Positions 60,301 through 64,000 of a stretch of DNA of 64,000 nucleotides are shown here, one piece after another. The translations under genes were made by a program, and so were the position numbers. The notes beneath the pieces were generated by a model. That model did not search any database, was not told the DNA's origin, and saw nothing but the letters and a program-made list of their open reading frames with translations. Origin of the DNA: Hepsetus odoe (Eukaryota; Chordata; Actinopteri; Characiformes; Hepsetidae); the NCBI GenBank assembly GCA_017165825.1, contig CM029385.1, forward strand, positions 1,500,690 through 1,564,689, given 5' to 3'. Positions within the stretch are counted from its first letter, which is position 1; every line of letters begins with the position of its first letter.

Positions 60301-60504
60301 TTAAGAAAGCAGAGCAGAATAAAAGTGAAATCTTGCACATCAGCGATTGATCGACTGACTTCTACTTTTAAAACCTTCACACGCCGTGTGTAAAAGCAAA
60401 GGAGGGAAGAAGGGAAGGAGCTGCAGGCTGTGACTCACCTGTCGGTGTATTCTGCCTCGCTCTGGGGGAAGTGGAGCTTCAGGTGCCAATACACCTTCTT
60501 CTCT
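50280..60504 (-). CDS. znhit6: znhit6 (BCD1) C-terminal part, five coding exons; N-terminus not seen
   Basis: Nuclear box C/D snoRNP assembly factor. Minus-strand exons in order are 60504-60439, 60176-60096, 56353-56273, 54215-54091 and 50584-50280 (stop TAA). All introns are GT–AG and phases join without a break. Segments align with human ZNHIT6 as I recall it: YWHLKLHFPQSEAEY (human CWHVKLQFPQSQAEY), then VPEDRVLEQILSGYI...SDPVKRQRLK (human VPDDKTINEILKPYI...SDPVIRQRLK), then a diverged exon, then YHKLD..KSLRDNL...LEYPEIYVVLK (human YYELD..KSLLDNL...IEYPTLHVVLK). The last exon encodes about 100 residues of acidic, low-complexity tail (EPEEGEIMSEEEDEVE). The zf-HIT finger lies upstream and was not found in 60505-64000. 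Gene order after cyr61 matches mammals. The third exon (56273-56353) is the least conserved. Confidence 0.9.
50690..51190 (-). mobile_element. TTCTAGAA-subrepeat block of the same element, split by a SINE
   Basis: 50700-50870 and 51060-51190 contain repeated GTTCTAGAATGTTCT and CCAGAAATGTTCTCC-type blocks like those at 43260-43500. A SINE (50874-51060) separates the two halves. Confidence 0.55.
50874..51060 (+). mobile_element. tRNA-derived SINE, family B, full length
   Basis: A box TGGTCTAGTGGTAGGG, B box GGTTCGAATCCC, then GAGCAAGACCCTTAACCC and the tail CGCTCTGGAGAAGACTGTC...CTAAATGGCGTAAATGT. The head is closer to tRNA than in family A and the tail differs. Confidence 0.87.
51620..51675 (+). 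repeat. C-run followed by CA and CT repeats
   Basis: About 18 C residues, then CA, then CTCTCT. The complementary G run can form quadruplex-like structures. Confidence 0.9.
52706..52858 (-). mobile_element. tRNA-derived SINE, family A, reverse, partial
   Basis: GAAGTGACTATTTGTTATTG, CATATCCAGTGCCTGGGGAGC and GATGGTACCTTGCTCAAAG are present. The tRNA-like head is cut. It is in the znhit6 intron. Confidence 0.78.
53479..53508 (+). repeat. Poly(A) run, 30 bp
   Basis: An uninterrupted A run in the znhit6 intron, possibly the tail of a retroposed sequence. No recognisable element body is adjacent. Confidence 0.9.
53705..53829 (-). mobile_element. tRNA-derived SINE, family B, reverse, head only
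   Basis: AATGGCGGTGGTGGTGCTG, the B-box complement GATTTGATCCTGCAACC and CCTACCACTAGACCGAC are present. The tail is lost. Confidence 0.78.
54284..54425 (-). mobile_element. Fragment of the 69-bp-unit element (outer block only)
   Basis: GAAACAGGTGCAGCAGATG, ATTCGTTTACTGCTGATGCTG and CACTTTGCAGCCTGGAGC match 43713-43830 of the reverse copy. The 69-bp units are absent. It lies in znhit6 intron sequence. Confidence 0.65.
54621..55460. repeat. GT arrays and GA tract in znhit6 intron
   Basis: GT at 54621-54655 and 55085-55135; GA tract at 55418-55455. Confidence 0.93.
55221..55388 (-). mobile_element. tRNA-derived SINE, family A, reverse, partial
   Basis: GTGAAAGTGAAGTGAATGGC, CAGCCATATCCAACACCCAGG and GATTCGAACCCACGACC are seen. 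It is in the znhit6 intron. Confidence 0.78.
55935..56230 (+). mobile_element. LINE 3' end fragment in znhit6 intron
   Basis: Translation gives RIDRIRNPFIRGTAQTGQFG and RRMLRMELPDKRRTGK...REDMQM, matching the LINE C-terminus. It lies antisense to znhit6 and ends about 45 bp from the exon at 56273-56353. Confidence 0.88.
56436..56850 (+). mobile_element. Second LINE 3' end fragment, other side of the znhit6 exon
   Basis: Translation gives RRMLRMELPGKRRGGTKRR and YVVREDMQ, then the EEDAEDRKTW block, ending in an ATT-rich tail at about 56850. It begins about 80 bp beyond the exon at 56273-56353, also antisense to znhit6. Confidence 0.88.
57413..57660 (+). mobile_element. Dispersed repeat family C, forward, with tail
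   Basis: TGTCGCCTCACAGCGAGAATG, GGGTTTGATTCCCAGG and CCTTTCTGTGTGGAGTGG, then GTGTGAGTGTGTGCGTGTG and GCAATGGACCTGTCCAGGGTG. An A/T-only stretch follows. Confidence 0.85.
57664..57790. repeat. A/T-only low-complexity stretch
   Basis: AAAATAAAA, TTTAAATA and TATATATTT words, almost without G or C, directly after a family C element and probably its expanded tail. Confidence 0.85.
58560..59200 (+). mobile_element. Unnamed dispersed element with three 69-bp internal units
   Basis: Three near-identical 69-bp units lie at 58750-58818, 58819-58887 and 58888-58956. TTCTGCTTGAAGGTTCAGACG comes before them and GTCCATAAGTATTTGGACAG after. AACATTCTAGAAGAG-type subrepeats follow to about 59160. The unit length is a multiple of three, so the element reads as open repeated RYRDWTENERQQHCPSGRS, but nothing marks it as a protein gene. 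Confidence 0.78.
59426..59656 (+). other. Unassigned open reading frame, 76 codons
   Basis: Begins at an ATG overlapping the end of another open frame (59118-59429), whose last part is hydrophobic (IICILLPLLTLFLLF). The 76-residue product is serine-rich then tyrosine/tryptophan-containing (SSDFWSHYHSYDLGVW) and ends VDSLRKLL. Codon use looks plausible, but no family, splice evidence or promoter is recognised. It lies antisense within a znhit6 intron and is most likely chance. Confidence 0.15.
59985..60058 (-). mobile_element. tRNA-derived SINE, family A, head fragment
   Basis: Only the tRNA-like part remains: GTCTGGGATTTGAACCCACG to CGCTAGACCACCGCTGCC. It sits 38 bp from the znhit6 exon at 60096-60176. 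Confidence 0.75.
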
Positions 60505-60534
60505 CTAAGGAAACACACACACACACACTTGTAA

Positions 60535-60612
60535 CAACCAACTGGTCCAGGATTCAAACCCACAGCTTCCTGATCCTGGGGCCTCGTCCCTAAACACACC
60601 AGACCACCACTT
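60535..60612 (-). mobile_element. tRNA-derived SINE, family A, head fragment
   Basis: AACTGGTCCAGGATTCAAACC to CAGACCACCACTTTGC. It lies just upstream of the first visible znhit6 exon. Confidence 0.72.
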
Positions 60613-62027
60613 TGCTTTGATCACTATTTGTTCACTGCTGTAAATAATTCAGTGTCTTCCATAAATCTCTTCAGTAATTACTATAAAATACACAAAAACT
60701 ACAATGAAGTATTCGGTATTGTTATAAATGAACTGTACTATCAAATACTCGACAGCCATCATGATCGACGATTCAAGATCTACTAAAACGTTCAGCATCA
60801 ACTATACATTCTGCAGTTTCTGCTATAAAACACTGATGCAGTGTAAAATACCAGTATCTGCACTGAAAACAATTCAACATCTGCTAGAAGCGGTTTGGTA
60901 TCTACAATAAACGATCCGATAAACTACAATTATTCAGCATCTACGATACATCATTCAAAATCAGCCAGAAAATATTTAGTATCTGCTATAGATGATTCAG
61001 TAAGCCCCATCAAACCCAAGCTGTTGTGAAATTGAGGAACGTCAGACCCACGCAGAGTCGGAACTAAGGGTCAAGAGCTGCTTCCAGTGCAAAAAGACAG
61101 ACACGCTCCATCGTCCAGCTGATCCGTGACGTTGGCATGAATTTCTCTTTTCGGCCGGTTTACTGCGCTCAGACGTTATCCTGAAGGAGTAATTTGGTCA
61201 TTTAGAAACGACAGCTGTTCGGTGTGGCTTTTCCCAGATGTGACTCAGTGCCCGAGGTGCGAGAGTTTCAGACAAAAACCGCACATCTGACAAAGCCAAT
61301 CGGGTTAACAGTGATCAGACGCTCGCAGGTTTTAATGCCCTGCTCGTTCACCAAACTACCCCGTAACGCACATGGAAACAAATCGAAAGGAGAACACGTT
61401 TCTCGTGTGCATCTCCGCCGCCAAACGCTGCCACTGACGTCTTTGGCCTCGTGTTCTCGCTCACGCCAGCCTGCCAGACGCCTGCTGGGTGTGGGGTCCC
61501 AATAAGTAGAGTCTGTGTTTGTACATCCAGCTGTCTAGAGCTGCCGCTGATGTGCGGATCCAAGAGGAGACGAGCTGAACGAGCCCCAGGAGTCCAATTT
61601 TCCCGCTGGGCAGGATACCACCGTCATTACCGCTGGCAAACGGCGCGAATAATGAACGCTATTGTGTAGGACGGCCTTAAGACGACAGCGTGGCCAACGT
61701 CACACAATGGAGCTGGCAGCAAACCCCACGCTGTGGTTTACAGAAGTGAGTATCAAATACAGCGTGACTGTGAGACGTGCTCCAAGTCCTAAGTGAGAAA
61801 TCAATCTTCGTCAGTTACGCCACCGGCCGAGACACTCGCGAACCACCTGCACCGAAGACGGAGCAGAGTTCCCAACCGCAGGGTTACAACAACCTACCAG
61901 GAGACGTCGGAGTGAAGCAGTTAACATGCATGACATTAATCAACAGAATTTTGTTGTCATATCTTGTGGCTGTCCTATTTATCCAAGTATGGGTTGCCCA
62001 CTTTGAACATTTCCCGGTACCTTGGGG

Positions 62028-62135
62028 TGCTGGTGGTCTAGTGGTAGGATACTCGCCTATGGCCCAAGAGGCTGCGGGTTCAAATGCCACCTCCAGTACC
62101 AGCACTGCTGGGTTCTTGAACCCCGAGTTGTTCCA
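62028..62135 (+). mobile_element. tRNA-derived SINE, family B, head part
   Basis: GTGGTCTAGTGGTAGGATAC (A box) and GCGGGTTCAAATGCCACC (B box) are followed by a diverged middle. No tail is seen. Confidence 0.8.
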
Positions 62136-64000
62136 GGGAAGTTTTACCTGGACACACACCGAAGTTCAAGAACCTCGTTGCTGGTTTAGGTTCCTGGAGT
62201 GTTTAGTTCCTGAACTTTCACCCCATCACTTTCACAACCAACAAGCATTGGACTTGGATGCAAAATAAGGTCTGCAACGTTCAGTGGCCACGAGTTACAT
62301 TATTTCAGTGCTTGTGGGGTAAACTAATCAGCGCAGAACTGCCCCCAAAATTCATGGCCCCTTTAGTCCCTTGAGTCAGGACTAAAAAAAAAAAACTGTT
62401 CAATAAAAAGGTAGCGTGAACGCGCCTAATGAGCCATAACGTAGATAAGCCCAAAACTTTCAGTTCCTACAACATAACTCCATCCTTAGCGGAAAATAAG
62501 GGACCGTTCTCAGGAAGTTCATCTTTGACAGGGTTCTTGACTATGTTTCAGTGCCAAACCTAATAGAAGCTGAGAACAACCCCCAACGGAGTGGTAGAAC
62601 TCATTCTAAAACAGCAGAAAGAGTAGCATTTGCACATGAAACGTGGGGGCCATTGAAGATGCAATGCAAAGGAAAAGAAACTCGCAGAAGAAAGAAACCG
62701 GGAGATTACCGGTCAGAGGTTTTAGGAGTAAGACCTGTTTTAAGGTCCCCATATCAATGTCGTATGATTTGTTAACCAATATTTTTACAAGATTGACAAC
62801 ATGTCAAAACAGTAACCCAGGAGGGGTCAGGAGGTGTCCGTCATCATCAGATGGCTGTTCCTGATCGGTCCAACAGCTGCTTATGTTTCAAAATCCTGAC
62901 CTTAAACCTGCCCTGGAGCAGGAAGGTGTGCAGTTGCCAAGGTGATGTACCCAAATAGCAACTGTTTTGAGACACTTCGCTCCAACTATGCATAAAGATG
63001 GCTGACCTGACCTTGATCCTGGAAGGTTTCATAAAGAACTGGTTGTGATATTAGCCCTTCACCTCGGGACCACGGTCTGAACCCTGTCAGAATATACTTC
63101 CTGATAACAGACTGAAGATCAAGCTGTCGGATGACTGTATGCCTGCAATGTGCCCTAATTCCATTTGGACAATAGTGCATCATTGGGCACGAACGTCACA
63201 AAGAATGGGATTCATCCCAACACTGTGGAAACGCCGCTCTGGAAGTCTGTGTTTGTGGGCAGACGAATGGTTAGGTCAATTGACTAACATCTTTTGAGAT
63301 GATCAAAAAAGTTTGACATGCCTATAGACCTACACCACGTAGCGATTGCCAGGCTTTGACCAAGCCAGATGGCAACATTACACAAGCAGAGAATTCTGCC
63401 TTTGTTTTAACTTCAGAAGAAAACAGAGCTTTCCTGAGGGCGGGAGCGTGGAGCGGAGGAATGCTCGGTCCAAATCGTCATCAAGCTTTGGCAGAACAGC
63501 CAGTCCAGAAGCTGGAATCTGCAGCATGCCATGCTGGACAGCAGGGTGGGAACGCTCTGGGCAGTGGTGGGTTGGATGCTGAAGGGGATTCCCTGTGCAG
63601 GTGCGAATGTATTCCAGTGTTCTGTTCCCCTTCAGGCGCAGGTATTTATGAGTCTGCTCGGGCTTGGCTGCAGATCTGCTCCAGGCTAAGATGTGGGAGG
63701 GCTGCGGAATGCCAGGTGCAAAGGCATTGTTTCAGCGAATGGAAACTTTTTTTCACCTCTTGAATGGAAAAAGGGTTTTGGTTGAAAGATGCTGGCTGTG
63801 CTTGAAGGCGAGGTTGTGATGCATTCCAGCAATACCACTCAACACCAAGCTCCAGCATTCAGAGGGCACCGGCAGGAACAAGGTTGGACTGCAGGTCAAA
63901 CGTTTAATGTGATGGACGAGAAGCTTGAGGGCACAGAATCCTCTTTTCCCCCAAATGCTGCTGATCATCCACGTTAGTTCTGCGCTGGAGCTATGAAGCT

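Larger units (their letters stand above)
60505..64000. other. Expected znhit6 intron/upstream region; no exon recognised
   Basis: znhit6 exons for the zf-HIT domain should lie upstream of 60504 on the minus strand. I saw no CxxC...C finger or the NKYMYFMKN-like block in this interval. It contains a SINE fragment (60535-60612), a second SINE (62028-62135) and otherwise unremarkable single-copy-looking sequence. Short open frames here have no recognisable domain. Confidence 0.5.

Overview
The window is vertebrate nuclear DNA, almost certainly from a teleost fish. Genes are split by GT–AG introns, and most of the sequence is intron or intergenic DNA filled with CA/GT microsatellites, tRNA-derived SINEs and 5'-truncated LINE tails. 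I recognise three protein genes: ddah1 (first coding exon, minus strand), cyr61/ccn1 (complete, plus strand) and znhit6 (last five coding exons, minus strand). This is the order and orientation of human 1p22 (DDAH1–CCN1–ZNHIT6), so the block is conserved synteny. SINE tails of the 'gctctggataagagcg' type would suit an ostariophysan fish, but that is only a weak inference.

Layout. 1–26359 is best read as part of ddah1 intron 1. I found no exon in it, only SINEs, a LINE tail and an exceptional density of dinucleotide arrays. 26270–26940 is a CpG island with ddah1 exon 1 and a perfect NRF1-type promoter site. 26970–28720 is a 1.75-kb C/A-rich minisatellite block directly upstream of ddah1. 28720–35760 is the divergent ddah1/cyr61 intergenic region, with two clusters of candidate TEAD (CATTCC) sites, one beside a perfect SRF CArG box. 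35795–38105 is the compact cyr61 gene. 38110–50000 is intergenic, with several minisatellites, LINE tails and copies of an unnamed element carrying a 69-bp internal tandem repeat. 50025–60504 holds the 3' part of znhit6, whose introns contain LINE tails and repeats. 60505–64000 should be upstream znhit6 sequence, but I could not find the zinc-finger exons there.

Functions. Ddah1 degrades asymmetric dimethylarginine and so relieves inhibition of nitric-oxide synthase. Cyr61/CCN1 is a secreted matricellular protein and a classic immediate-early SRF and YAP/TEAD target. Znhit6 (BCD1) is a box C/D snoRNP assembly factor. They are neighbours by ancestry and share no known pathway.

I did not find a clearly new biological system. 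The most unusual items are: the array of X-box-like palindromes that begins in the znhit6 C-terminal coding region and runs past its stop in an open reading frame; the dispersed element with one, two or three 69-bp in-frame units; the SRF/TEAD clusters near cyr61; and minisatellites that have been invaded by, or grown around, mobile-element fragments.
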